Of a DNA stretch of 6,155 nucleotides, positions 6,085 through 6,155 are shown piece by piece. The stretch is from Candidatus Woesearchaeota archaeon (GTDB lineage Archaea > Nanoarchaeota > Nanoarchaeia > Woesearchaeales > UBA11576), in contig DUGW01000161.1 in the NCBI GenBank assembly GCA_013331125.1, forward strand, positions 921-7,075, given 5' to 3'. Position numbers and translations under genes: made by a program. Positions within the stretch are counted from its first letter, which is position 1. Each line of letters opens with the position of its first letter. The notes beneath the pieces were generated by a model, which did no database searches, was not told where the DNA came from, and saw nothing but the letters and a program-made list of their open reading frames with translations.

Positions 6085-6155
6085 CTAGCCACCTCTTTTT
6101 TCTTTTTCCTGCCTGCTGGTGCCAGGAGCCGCAGGCTTTTCCGTCGGTCCTATCC
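6085..6155 (-). CDS. Possible C-terminal tail of an upstream gene (partial)
   Basis: Reading into the window on the minus strand, one frame is open from the edge to TAG at 6085-6087, directly before the ATG of the 161-aa gene (TAGATG). It encodes a hydrophilic tail, IGPTEKPAAPGTSRQEKEKR followed by GG and stop. Low complexity and charge would suit the cytoplasmic end of a protein, and the tight junction would suit an operon. A second frame is also open through this short stretch, and about 23 codons are too few to prove coding. The alternative is that this is the leader region of the pilin-like operon. Confidence 0.3.
   Translation of the reverse strand, partial: IGPTEKPAAPGTSRQEKEKRGG
6090..6096 (-). 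promoter_or_regulatory. Shine-Dalgarno site of the 161-aa gene
   Basis: AGAGGTG on the minus strand, 5 nt before the ATG at 6084. It is the most complete ribosome-binding site in the window and fixes the start. A purine-rich stretch (AAAAAGAAAAAAG) lies just upstream. Confidence 0.7.

Overview
The window looks like part of a surface-structure (type IV pilus-like) gene cluster from an archaeon, most likely a DPANN lineage (Woesearchaeota, Pacearchaeota, Aenigmarchaeota or a relative). The lineage call rests on recognition of three things, not on a database search: a small pilin beginning KKAQAAMEF...TYGW (class III archaeal prepilin signal), G|FFT-type prepilin-like N-termini on two large secreted proteins, and an archaeal FlaI/TadA/VirB11-like ATPase. 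All convincing genes lie on the minus strand, so the region is read from high to low coordinates.

Layout in transcription order: (1) 6085-6155, a possible C-terminal tail of an unseen upstream gene, ending in TAG directly before the next ATG. (2) 5599-6084, a 161-aa membrane-anchored minor-pilin-like protein. (3) 3644-5602, a 652-aa pilin-like protein with a large, sequon-rich extracellular region containing two apparently related beta-rich modules; it overlaps gene 2 by ATGA. (4) 2637-3635, a 332-aa protein with the same style of N-terminus, whose ribosome-binding site overlaps the stop codon of gene 3. (5) 2135-2602, a 155-aa class III type IV pilin. (6) 1962-2134, a 173-nt gap holding the only clear regulatory-looking DNA of the window: a TATA-like box, an 18-nt interrupted palindrome and a small hairpin that would cover a Shine-Dalgarno site. 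(7) 789-1961, a 390-aa cytoplasmic protein with an N-terminal winged-helix-like domain followed by a very long coiled coil. (8) 1-724, the N-terminal 241 residues of a type II/IV secretion/pilus-assembly ATPase, which runs off the window before its Walker A motif.

Working model (inference): genes 2-5 encode exported, probably N-glycosylated pilin-like subunits that share an inner-membrane helix and could assemble into one filament or adhesin complex. Gene 8 is the cytoplasmic motor, and gene 7 is a coiled-coil protein encoded beside the motor that may link assembly or regulation to it. No membrane platform protein (TadC/FlaJ type) or prepilin peptidase is visible; they may lie outside the window. 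No RNA gene, insertion sequence or CRISPR array was seen.
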